Source: Campylobacterales bacterium (lineage in GTDB: Bacteria; Campylobacterota; Campylobacteria; Campylobacterales; Arcobacteraceae). From it: 5,339 bases of DNA. The notes under the pieces were generated by a model that saw nothing but the letters and a program-made list of their open reading frames with translations, had not been told where the DNA came from and made no database searches. Location of the stretch: the NCBI GenBank assembly GCA_019752775.1, contig JAIELU010000070.1, positions 1-5,339 on the forward strand. The letters run 5' to 3'. A program made the position numbers and the translations under genes. Below, in pieces: positions 1 to 5,339 of this stretch; position 1 is the stretch's first letter; each line of letters begins with the position of its first letter.

Positions 1-200
1 TTTTCTTCACTTTCAATTAATGCTTTAGGTGCGATTGGAGTTATTGGTTTTTGTACATTTATATTTCCAAAACTTGAATTGCCAAGAGAATCACTTTTCC
101 CCCCATGCATATCTATTTTTCCTGAATTTTGTTCTGTATAATTATAATCTGCAAATAAAAAATTTGTTAAAAATATAGTAACGATTAGTAGTTTTTTCAT
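1..200 (-). CDS. Small exported protein of unknown function (N-terminal part, cut by window edge)
   Basis: The frame opens with ATG at 198-200 and stays open for 66 codons to the left edge, so the C-terminus is missing. A strong GAGGAAG ribosome binding site (206-212) sits five bases upstream. Residues 1-17 (MKKLLIVTIFLTNFLFA) are a classic Sec signal peptide: two lysines, a hydrophobic core, and probable signal peptidase I cleavage after Ala17, giving a mature protein starting DYNYTEQ. No Cys follows the site, so it is not a lipoprotein. The visible mature part is polar and Gly/Ser/Asn-rich (residues 24-46, including IDMHGGKSDSLG), then has a Pro-containing stretch (KPITPIAP, 51-58) and an acidic ESEE end. 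I infer a periplasmic or surface location and do not recognise the family. Two consecutive GGG codons (Gly33-Gly34) create a G6 run, unusual in such AT-rich DNA. It is divergent from the TauE/SafE gene and shares its intergenic control region. Confidence 0.75.
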   Translation of the reverse strand, partial: MKKLLIVTIFLTNFLFADYNYTEQNSGKIDMHGGKSDSLGNSSFGNINVQKPITPIAPKALIESEE

Positions 201-224
201 TATTTCTTCCTCTTTTTTTAAATT

Positions 225-230
225 ATTATA
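225..230 (-). promoter_or_regulatory. Candidate -10 box for the exported-protein gene
   Basis: On the minus strand 230-225 reads TATAAT, an exact sigma-70 -10 consensus. It lies 24 bases upstream of the ATG, so the leader would be roughly 18 nucleotides. No good -35 hexamer is seen at 16-18 bases spacing (the 248-253 region reads GGCTTA), which is common for Campylobacterota promoters. AT-rich DNA produces this hexamer by chance fairly often; its position immediately upstream of a gene with a good ribosome binding site supports it. Confidence 0.45.
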
Positions 231-239
231 ACCCCTTTT

Positions 240-268
240 TTGATAAATAAGCCTTAATAGGGTATTTT
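240..268 (+). promoter_or_regulatory. Candidate sigma-70 promoter for the TauE/SafE gene
   Basis: TTGATA at 240-245 (one mismatch to TTGACA) and TATTTT at 263-268 (two mismatches to TATAAT) are separated by exactly 17 bases. Transcription would start near 275, giving a leader of about 22 nucleotides that carries AAGGA (284-288) eight bases before the ATG at 297. The prediction comes from motif spacing only. Confidence 0.45.
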
Positions 269-280
269 ACACTTATTTAT
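243..280. repeat. 9-bp perfect inverted repeat, possible operator between divergent promoters
   Basis: ATAAATAAG at 243-251 is repeated in inverted orientation as CTTATTTAT at 272-280, with a 20-base spacer. The arm centres are 29 bases apart, close to three helical turns. The arms flank the candidate plus-strand -10 box; the left arm overlaps the end of its -35 and also covers the place where the minus-strand -35 would be. This geometry would suit a dimeric regulator controlling one or both divergent genes. Both arms are almost pure A/T, so chance occurrence is a serious alternative. Confidence 0.35.
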
Positions 281-296
281 TTCAAGGATTATTTTT

Positions 297-1010
297 ATGA
301 ATGAATTGATTTTAGGACTTCTTACTTTTTTTACTTCTACAATTGCAGGCATTGTTGGAGTTGGTGGGGGAATGATGTTAATAGTAATTTTGCCCTCATT
401 TTTACCCTTGAATGCTTTGATACCTATTCATGGATTGACTCAAGTTTCAAGTAATTTAAGTAGGGCAATATTTGGTTATAAAGATGTACAATTTGAAGTA
501 ATTCCAAAATTTTTATTAGGTTCATTTATTGGTATTGGAATGTTTACCGCTGTTTTAACTTTGATTTCACTGGAATATGTTCCTTTATTTATTGGTGTTT
601 ATATTTTACTTTCTTTATGGTCTGAAAAGTTTAATGAAAAAATAAAAAGATATGAAAATTATTTTCTTGCAGGTTTTTTTCAAACAGGACTTTCTATGGT
701 AGTTGGCGCCACAGGACCTCTTACTATGACACTTTTATTAAAAGATTATAAAGATAAAAATAAAGTTGTGGCAACGGGTGCTGTTTTGATGAGCATTACA
801 CATATTTTAAAATTATTCGTATTTATGTATTTTGGATTTGTATTTTTTGATTATATTGGAGTAATCATTGCCATGATTATTGGTGCAGTTACTGGAAGTT
901 GGGTTTCAATTAAACTAAGAGATAAAATTGATGGTAAAAAATTTACTATCATTTTAAAAGTACTACTTACTGCTTTAGCTATTCAAGTAATTGTAAAAGT
1001 ATTTATATAA
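297..1010 (+). CDS. TauE/SafE-family sulfite/organosulfur anion permease
   Basis: A 237-residue polytopic inner-membrane protein of the TauE/SafE family (formerly DUF81), whose members are proposed exporters or permeases for sulfite, sulfoacetate or other sulfur-containing anions. The family shows two repeated halves, and both are visible. The first has the glycine-rich GIVGVGGG (18-25) followed by HGLTQVSSNLSR (45-56). The second begins near residue 122 with QTGLSMVVGATGPL (129-142), the same kind of re-entrant glycine hairpin. Hydrophobic segments are seen at about 4-36, 68-90, 93-109, 122-148, 158-180, 182-204 and 214-237, in keeping with the usual seven to eight membrane passes; the length is slightly short of the typical ~250. 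The start is set by AAGGA at 284-288, eight bases upstream. It is monocistronic as far as can be seen, and its last 8 bp overlap the 3' end of the convergent AEC gene. The substrate cannot be deduced: no sulfur-metabolism gene is adjacent. Confidence 0.88.
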   Translation: MNELILGLLTFFTSTIAGIVGVGGGMMLIVILPSFLPLNALIPIHGLTQVSSNLSRAIFGYKDVQFEVIPKFLLGSFIGIGMFTAVLTLISLEYVPLFIGVYILLSLWSEKFNEKIKRYENYFLAGFFQTGLSMVVGATGPLTMTLLLKDYKDKNKVVATGAVLMSITHILKLFVFMYFGFVFFDYIGVIIAMIIGAVTGSWVSIKLRDKIDGKKFTIILKVLLTALAIQVIVKVFI

Positions 1011-1917
1011 AAAACTTTAAAACTAATACGATAAATAGTGCAGAAATAAGTGTTTGCACTGTAATAATACTCGACATTAATCCAATATCTCCACCAAGCT
1101 GTCTAGCTAGTATAAAAGAGCTAGGCGCTGTTGGAAGAACTGCAAATAAAACTAAAATTGAAATCATCATATTATCAAGTTCAAAATATTTTGCAAAAAC
1201 AAAAATTAAAACAGGCATTATTAAATGTTTTGCAATACTTGAAATAAAAAGTTCACTTTTTGAAGATTTTATCTCTTTTATTACAAGTCCAAATCCAACA
1301 GATAAAAGTCCCATAGGAAGTGCAGCTTTACTTAATATTTCTAAAGTATTATTTAATACGAGTGGAAAATGAATTCCTAAAAAGTTTATGCTTCCACCAA
1401 TTACACAGGCGATTATCAAAGGATTTGTTATTATAGATTTTAGTAAATATAAAAAATTTAATTTTTCATTACTTATATATAAAGCAAAAATAGTTATACA
1501 CAAAATATTTATAAAAGGGATTGTAAAAGTCAAAATAATGGCAGATAAAATTAATCCATCATTTCCAAAAATTGCCCCAGCAAGAGCCAAAAAAACATAA
1601 GTATTAAATCTAATTCCACCTTGAACAACAGAAGTAAAAGAAGCTGCATTTGCTGGTTTTATTTTATTTATAATCATAAGAATAATCATTGTAAAAAATA
1701 TCGCTAAAAGTGCAGCAACAACGAAACTAAACCTATCTTTTGAGTCTAAAGAAGCATTTGATAATTTGAAAATTAGTAAAGCAGGCATTAAAACATAATA
1801 AGTTAATTTATCAGCTTGTGGCCAAAATTCATGGGATGGAAATTTTATTCTTTTAAAAAAATATCCAATTAAAATAAGTCCAAAAACTGGAATTAAAGCT
1901 GAAAATATATGTTCCAT
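1003..1917 (-). CDS. AEC (auxin efflux carrier) family transporter
   Basis: A 304-residue integral membrane protein of the AEC family, which includes bacterial malate/malonate permease-like carriers. About ten hydrophobic segments fill the sequence. Family-type features are YYVLMPALLI (40-49) in the second membrane segment, QGGIRFNTYV (99-108) opening the fourth, and the C-terminal LPTAPSSFILARQLGGD (261-277) before the last helix; the length matches the usual 300-320. It is the last gene of the minus-strand operon, starting seven bases after the YhcH-family stop codon. The ATG at 1915-1917 has no convincing Shine-Dalgarno sequence (only a GTTGAAA-like stretch), but the frame upstream contains no other ATG, GTG or TTG before an in-frame stop at 1933-1935, so this start is the only reasonable one; translation may depend on coupling to the preceding gene. 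Substrate unknown: organic acids are typical of the family, and the sugar-nucleotide operon does not specify one. Family assignment is firm; function is not. Confidence 0.88.
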   Translation of the reverse strand: MEHIFSALIPVFGLILIGYFFKRIKFPSHEFWPQADKLTYYVLMPALLIFKLSNASLDSKDRFSFVVAALLAIFFTMIILMIINKIKPANAASFTSVVQGGIRFNTYVFLALAGAIFGNDGLILSAIILTFTIPFINILCITIFALYISNEKLNFLYLLKSIITNPLIIACVIGGSINFLGIHFPLVLNNTLEILSKAALPMGLLSVGFGLVIKEIKSSKSELFISSIAKHLIMPVLIFVFAKYFELDNMMISILVLFAVLPTAPSSFILARQLGGDIGLMSSIITVQTLISALFIVLVLKFFI

Positions 1918-1924
1918 AATATTT

Positions 1925-2419
1925 TCAACTATTTACTAATATTTTGAAAACAGCTTTTATGATTTTTTTATTTTCATCTATTTTTATACAAGGCATATGA
2001 GCGTCATCTGGATAAAAAATAGCAAGTTCATTTTGTTTGATTTTTAATACAGAAGAATTTTTAGATTGTGCATATTTTGCATAATCTAAATCAGGATTAT
2101 ATTCAGTTGTAACTGTAAGATTATTTACATTTTCAACTTCCATGATTTCATCACCTTCAAACATATATTGAATGTCAATATATGTTTTATGTGACTCATA
2201 AAGACAATCTTCTTTATCTTTTGTAATATAAGTCTGTTCTAAAACAAAACAGTTTTCATCTAACACTATTTTATTACACTCTCCAATTTTTTTATTCAAA
2301 AGAGTTTTATATTCATTTGAATTTTTGTCTTGTAATTTTTCAATATAAGCAAAAGCTTTTTCAAACTTAGAACTACAAACTTGTGATTTTAAAGTTTGTA
2401 ATGTACCAAATAGTGCCAT
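1925..2419 (-). CDS. YhcH/YjgK/YiaL (DUF386, EbgC-like) family protein, possible sugar anomerase
   Basis: A 164-residue cytoplasmic protein of the YhcH/YjgK/YiaL family, which also contains EbgC, the small subunit of evolved beta-galactosidase. The length is close to the family's usual 150-155. The fold is a cupin-like beta-barrel; the conserved core is visible as ESHKTYIDIQYMFEGDE (75-91) and FYPDDAHMPC (135-144), followed by the closing strand KAVFKI (155-160). His77, Glu75, Gln84 and His141 are candidate metal or substrate ligands, by analogy with the family. E. coli YhcH (NanQ) is an N-acetylneuraminate anomerase, so a role in interconverting anomers of a sugar or sugar phosphate is a reasonable inference, but no sialic-acid gene is nearby and the substrate is unknown. 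It follows pgi with an eight-base gap, and its ribosome binding site overlaps the pgi stop codon, implying coupled expression. Five cysteines (15, 48, 57, 72, 144) are noted without an assigned role. Confidence 0.87.
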   Translation of the reverse strand: MALFGTLQTLKSQVCSSKFEKAFAYIEKLQDKNSNEYKTLLNKKIGECNKIVLDENCFVLEQTYITKDKEDCLYESHKTYIDIQYMFEGDEIMEVENVNNLTVTTEYNPDLDYAKYAQSKNSSVLKIKQNELAIFYPDDAHMPCIKIDENKKIIKAVFKILVNS

Positions 2420-2424
2420 TTAAA

Positions 2425-2430
2425 TTCCTA
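2425..2430 (-). promoter_or_regulatory. Ribosome binding site overlapping the pgi stop codon
   Basis: The minus strand reads TAGGAA here: the first three bases are the TAG stop of pgi and AGGA is the Shine-Dalgarno core for the YhcH-family gene, about six bases before its ATG (2417-2419). Ribosomes terminating on pgi would sit over this site, which points to translational coupling and confirms the ATG choice. Confidence 0.75.
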
Positions 2431-3657
2431 TTTATTTTTTAACATACCTTTTAAAATAATCTTACCACCTTCAACACCTGGTTGGTCGTAAGTATTAATT
2501 CTCAAAAATTTCCCAACAATTGAAGTTAATAATTCATAATAAAATAGAAGTTTTCCTATTTCAAATTCACTGATTTCTTCAATTTCTATAATATCAATTG
2601 GAATATCTTTTTTTAACTCTTTAACTGAAGCAATTGTTGCATCCGCTTGTAGATTAATTAACTCTTTAAAATTAAGATTATTAACATAATCAAGTTCTTC
2701 TAGTCCTTCTAAAGAAATAGGTGCTATTTTTGTATTATCTTTAAAATCTTTAATTTTGATAAAAGTTACTGTTTTATCTCTTTGTCCCTCAACTATTAAT
2801 TGTAAAAAAGAGTGCTGGTCAACAGGTCCTAAAAGTCCAATTGGAGTTAAACCTTGGTTTGTGTTATTAACATCAACTTTACCAAGACTTTCTCCCCAAA
2901 GTTGAACATACCATTTATTAAATCCTTCAAGTAATTGAGAATAAGAAAAAATAGCATTCATATTATAAACATCTTTAAACTCATAATAAGTTCTAGCTTT
3001 TTTTAATAGATGTTTAAATAATTTCTTTTTATCAAAAAATGAATCAGAACTTTTTTTAGCACCTTTTAAAAGCTCATCAATATCAAATCCAGCAAGATAT
3101 AAAGGAACTAATCCAACATTTGATAAAACAGAGAATCTTCCACCTACATTTTTAGGAATATCAAAATAATTAATATCATTTGCTCTTGCAAAAGTATTTA
3201 ATTTACTATCATCTTCTGTAATTATTAATAAATTTGATTTATCAATTTTAACAATTGACATAAGATATTTAAAAATAGAGATGGTTTCTATTGTTGTTCC
3301 AGATTTTGAAATTATAATAAAAAGCGTATCTTTTAAATTTAGTTGAGTCAAAGTTCCATTTAAATTTACTGGATCTGTACTTTCAAAAAAGAAAAGCTCT
3401 TTTTTTAAAGATTTATTGTGTTGTTTATTGTATTTCAAGAAGTTATAAATAGCATAAGTTCCTAAAGTACTTCCACCAATACCAATAATTGCTATTTGTT
3501 TTTGAGGAAAGTTTAAATCATCAAGTCTAGTTTTTAAAACTGTTGTATCAACATACGGAAGAGAGTAATAACCTATTACTTCTCTTTCTTTTTTAATTTC
3601 TGCAAAAATTTCTTTATCACTTAGTGATACTTGAGGATAATACAGATTGTTTTTCAC
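2428..3657 (-). CDS. pgi: Glucose-6-phosphate isomerase
   Basis: Cytoplasmic enzyme interconverting glucose-6-phosphate and fructose-6-phosphate. The 409-residue chain carries two SIS sugar-phosphate domains. In order: GIGGSTLG (59-66), the phosphate-binding SKSGTT (117-122), the first family signature NVGGRFSVLSN (170-180), WGESLGK (254-260) with the catalytic-base glutamate expected at Glu256, DQHS (280-283) with the conserved ring-opening His282, and the second signature DQPGVEGGK (391-399) ending in the conserved Lys399. It is far shorter than E. coli Pgi (549) but matches the compact ~400-residue form found in Campylobacterota. The start is GTG (3655-3657), immediately after the TAA of galU with no spacer; GGAG at 3666-3669 lies eight bases upstream, and the next Met is residue 133, inside the catalytic domain, so GTG is well supported. 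With the upstream mutase and galU it completes a fructose-6-P to UDP-glucose route, probably gluconeogenic in direction. Confidence 0.96.
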   Translation of the reverse strand: MKNNLYYPQVSLSDKEIFAEIKKEREVIGYYSLPYVDTTVLKTRLDDLNFPQKQIAIIGIGGSTLGTYAIYNFLKYNKQHNKSLKKELFFFESTDPVNLNGTLTQLNLKDTLFIIISKSGTTIETISIFKYLMSIVKIDKSNLLIITEDDSKLNTFARANDINYFDIPKNVGGRFSVLSNVGLVPLYLAGFDIDELLKGAKKSSDSFFDKKKLFKHLLKKARTYYEFKDVYNMNAIFSYSQLLEGFNKWYVQLWGESLGKVDVNNTNQGLTPIGLLGPVDQHSFLQLIVEGQRDKTVTFIKIKDFKDNTKIAPISLEGLEELDYVNNLNFKELINLQADATIASVKELKKDIPIDIIEIEEISEFEIGKLLFYYELLTSIVGKFLRINTYDQPGVEGGKIILKGMLKNK

Positions 3658-4533
3658 TTATTTAGCTCCAGTTGCTTTCTTAGCAGCTTGTTCTTTTTTT
3701 GTTTCTTTATCATAGAAATAGTTTGTAGCTTTTACAAATCCATCTATACTTCCACAGTCAAATCTTTGTCCATCAAATTTGAATGCTAAAACCATTCCCT
3801 TTTTTGCTTGAGCTAAAAGTGCATCTGTAATTTGAATCTCTCCACCTTTTCCAGGTTTTGTTTCTCTAATAATATTAAAAATATCAGGAGTTAAAATATA
3901 TCTTCCAATAATTGCTAAGTTTGATGGAGCAACTTCTGGTTCAGGTTTTTCAACCATATCTTTTACCATATAAATACCAGGTTCAATTTCATTTCCAGCA
4001 ATAACACCATATTTATTTGTATCTTCTTTTGGAATTTCTTCAATAGCTACAATTGAACAACCATATTTTTTATATAATTCTACCATTTGTGCTAATACAC
4101 CTTTTCCAGGAGCATCACATAAATCATCTGCTAAAACAACAGCAAAAGGTTGGTCACCAATTAATGTTTCACCACATAATATTGCATGACCTAAACCTTT
4201 CATTTCGATTTGTCTTGTATATGAAAAAGTACATTTAGTAATAACTGATCTAATTTCTGTTAAATAATGCTCTTTGCTTGTACCTTTAATTTGATTTTCA
4301 AGTTCATAAGAAATATCAAAATGATCTTCAATTGCTCTTTTACCTCGACCTGTAACAATGGCCATTGTATCCATACCAGCAGCTAGTGCTTCTTCTACTC
4401 CATATTGAATAAGTGGTTTAGTTAAAACAGGTAACATCTCTTTTGGCGTTGCTTTTGTAGCCGGTAAAAATCTTGTACCATACCCAGCAGCAGGGAATAG
4501 ACATTTTTTTATTGGGTTATTTTTATCGTTCAT
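3658..4533 (-). CDS. galU: UTP--glucose-1-phosphate uridylyltransferase (UDP-glucose pyrophosphorylase)
   Basis: Cytoplasmic enzyme that makes UDP-glucose and pyrophosphate from UTP and glucose-1-phosphate; UDP-glucose then feeds lipooligosaccharide, capsule or other glycan synthesis. The 291 residues match the usual bacterial GalU length (about 275-300). Motifs in order: nucleotide-binding AAGYGTRFLPATK (15-27) with PKEMLPV (30-36), GLGHA (113-117), the metal-binding VVLADDLCD (132-140), MVEKP (193-197), GRYILTP (210-216), GEIQITD (231-237) and FDGQRFDCG (253-261). The set with PKEMLPV and GEIQITD is characteristic of GalU and separates it from the related RmlA-type transferases. The ATG (4531-4533) is two bases after the mutase stop codon, and its AAGGAA site (4541-4546) lies within the last codons of that gene, seven bases upstream. 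The C-terminal tail (276-291, KETKKEQAAKKATGAK) is lysine/alanine-rich and probably disordered. Its reading frame runs straight into pgi, separated only by the TAA. Confidence 0.97.
   Translation of the reverse strand: MNDKNNPIKKCLFPAAGYGTRFLPATKATPKEMLPVLTKPLIQYGVEEALAAGMDTMAIVTGRGKRAIEDHFDISYELENQIKGTSKEHYLTEIRSVITKCTFSYTRQIEMKGLGHAILCGETLIGDQPFAVVLADDLCDAPGKGVLAQMVELYKKYGCSIVAIEEIPKEDTNKYGVIAGNEIEPGIYMVKDMVEKPEPEVAPSNLAIIGRYILTPDIFNIIRETKPGKGGEIQITDALLAQAKKGMVLAFKFDGQRFDCGSIDGFVKATNYFYDKETKKEQAAKKATGAK
3666..3669 (-). promoter_or_regulatory. Shine-Dalgarno site that fixes the GTG start of pgi
   Basis: GGAG on the minus strand lies within the Thr-Gly-Ala codons at the end of galU, eight bases before the GTG at 3657. 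It supports initiation at this unusual start directly after the galU stop, and implies coupled translation of the two genes. Confidence 0.7.
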
Positions 4534-4535
4534 TT

Positions 4536-5339
4536 TTATTTTCCTTGTAATTGTTCAAATAGTTTTATTAAAACATTTTCGTATATTTTAGCATTTTCTT
4601 TTGTATCTGCTTCAAATCTTGTAACCAATTTTGGTGTAGTGTTACTTGCTCTTACTAATCCCCAACCATTTTCAAATATAACTCTAACTCCATCAACAGT
4701 TATAATGTCTTTAATTTTTGGAAAATCAGCAGGAGGATTTTCTAAAGCTTTTTTTAAATCTTCAATAATTTTAAATTTAGTATCTTCTGTAACAGTTATA
4801 TTTATCTCAGGAGTAGAGTAAACTTGAGGTAATGCTTCAAACTCTTTATCAAAATCAAATCCTTGATCAATTAATTCTAAAGCTCTAAAAGTCGCATATA
4901 AAGCATCATCATAACCAAAGTATCTATCATTAAAAAATAAGTGTCCTGAAACTTCAGCGGCAAAATCAGCATTTGTTTCTTTTATTTTCACTTTTAAATT
5001 TGAATGTCCAGTTTTATACATTATTGCTTTTCCATAAGAATTAATAATATCATACATAACTTGTGAACATTTTACTTCACCAATAACAGTAGGATTTTTT
5101 ATAAACTTAGAAAAGAATATTGCTAAAATATCACCTTTAAAATTATATTTTGGAGAAAGTAGGGCAATTCTATCAGCATCACCATCATAAGCAAAACCAA
5201 AATCATACTCACCAGTTGCTAACTCTTTTTTAATATCTTCAAGAGTATGCTCATCACTTGGATCTGGATGATGATTTGGGAAATTTCCATCTGGTTCTTC
5301 AAATAAGATTTTATATTTTATATTTAATCTATTAAGAAT
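4536..5339 (-). CDS. Phosphomannomutase/phosphoglucomutase, C-terminal part (5' end beyond window)
   Basis: The frame is open from the right edge to the TAA at 4536-4538, giving 267 residues; the true start lies beyond 5339. The protein belongs to the alpha-D-phosphohexomutase superfamily, AlgC/ManB-like bifunctional PMM/PGM branch, which interconverts the 6- and 1-phosphates of glucose or mannose through a phosphoserine enzyme. Numbered from the edge: EPDGNFPNHHPDP (15-27), the metal-binding loop YDGDADR (51-57), KTGHSNLK (109-116), the sugar-specificity loop AEVSGHLFF (128-136), and the domain 4 phosphate-binding loop RASNTTP (230-236). This covers the end of domain 2 plus domains 3 and 4; about 190 residues with the catalytic serine are missing, judging from the ~455-residue family length. 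Met95 (5055-5057) is internal and is not a start, because strongly conserved motifs lie upstream of it. It is the first visible gene of the operon. EVSGH, as in dual-specificity enzymes, leaves glucose and mannose both possible; I therefore assign no symbol (manB, algC and pgm are all used). Confidence 0.95.
   Translation of the reverse strand: MLNRLNIKYKILFEEPDGNFPNHHPDPSDEHTLEDIKKELATGEYDFGFAYDGDADRIALLSPKYNFKGDILAIFFSKFIKNPTVIGEVKCSQVMYDIINSYGKAIMYKTGHSNLKVKIKETNADFAAEVSGHLFFNDRYFGYDDALYATFRALELIDQGFDFDKEFEALPQVYSTPEINITVTEDTKFKIIEDLKKALENPPADFPKIKDIITVDGVRVIFENGWGLVRASNTTPKLVTRFEADTKENAKIYENVLIKLFEQLQGK

Noticed and set aside
366..370. G5 tract in the TauE/SafE gene as a phase-variation site
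   Set aside because: It is only five bases and encodes the conserved Gly-Gly of the family motif GIVGVGGG, which explains it fully.
996..1018. AAAGT...ACTTT hairpin at the convergent gene ends as an intrinsic terminator
   Set aside because: The stem is only five pairs, almost all A/T, and lacks a following U-tract of convincing length; it would not be stable.
1388..1600. 70-codon open frame on the plus strand
   Set aside because: It lies wholly antisense within the AEC transporter gene, has no ribosome binding site and gives a lysine/isoleucine-rich product typical of a shadow frame in AT-rich DNA.
2428..3657. Short pgi (409 versus 549 residues in E. coli) as a truncated gene
   Set aside because: Both family signatures, the SIS phosphate loop, Glu256, His282 and Lys399 are present, and compact isomerases of this length are normal in Campylobacterota.
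4053..4238. 61-codon open frame on the plus strand
   Set aside because: It is antisense inside galU; its His/Gln-rich product reflects the reverse complement of conserved galU codons.
4639..4821. 60-codon open frame on the plus strand
   Set aside because: It is antisense inside the phosphosugar mutase, whose conserved RASNTTP motif occupies the same bases.
5055..5057. ATG as the start of a 173-residue mutase gene
   Set aside because: The same frame continues open to the right edge and encodes the conserved DGDADR metal loop and the DGNFPNHHPDP segment, so this Met is internal.

Overview
The window is AT-rich bacterial DNA (roughly 27-30% GC by eye), densely coding, with intergenic gaps of 0 to 10 bases apart from one divergent intergenic region. 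Codon use, a short 'LFA-D' signal peptide, a compact glucose-6-phosphate isomerase of about 410 residues, and the order phosphosugar mutase - galU - pgi suggest a Campylobacterota (epsilonproteobacterial) genome, most likely Arcobacter/Aliarcobacter-like. The assignment rests on recognition, not on a database search.

Layout from left to right. Positions 1-200 (minus strand) hold the N-terminal 66 codons of a small exported protein of unknown function that runs off the left edge. Positions 201-296 are a divergent promoter region containing a perfect 9-bp inverted repeat. Positions 297-1010 (plus) encode a TauE/SafE-family membrane permease. It converges on a five-gene minus-strand operon, with an 8-bp overlap at the 3' ends. 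In transcription order the operon is: phosphomannomutase/phosphoglucomutase (C-terminal 267 residues, 5' end cut by the right edge), galU, pgi (GTG start), a YhcH/YjgK/YiaL-family protein, and an AEC-family transporter. Its promoter lies beyond position 5339.

The three enzymes of the operon form a continuous route: Pgi interconverts fructose-6-P and glucose-6-P, the mutase converts glucose-6-P to glucose-1-P, and GalU makes UDP-glucose from it. In organisms of this type, where a classical upper glycolysis is often incomplete, this is most naturally a gluconeogenic supply line for surface polysaccharide precursors. Gene junctions are extremely tight: two nucleotides, zero, eight and seven. At three of the four the Shine-Dalgarno sequence lies inside or overlaps the end of the upstream gene, which implies translational coupling. 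The YhcH-family protein (a family that includes a sialic-acid anomerase) and the AEC transporter are the less expected members.

No RNA genes, insertion sequences, CRISPR arrays or intrinsic terminators were recognised. The window looks like ordinary core-metabolism chromosome. The points worth a second look are modest: the galU-TAA-GTG-pgi in-frame junction, the YhcH/AEC pair in a sugar-nucleotide operon, a G6 tract in the exported-protein gene, and the inverted repeat between the divergent promoters.
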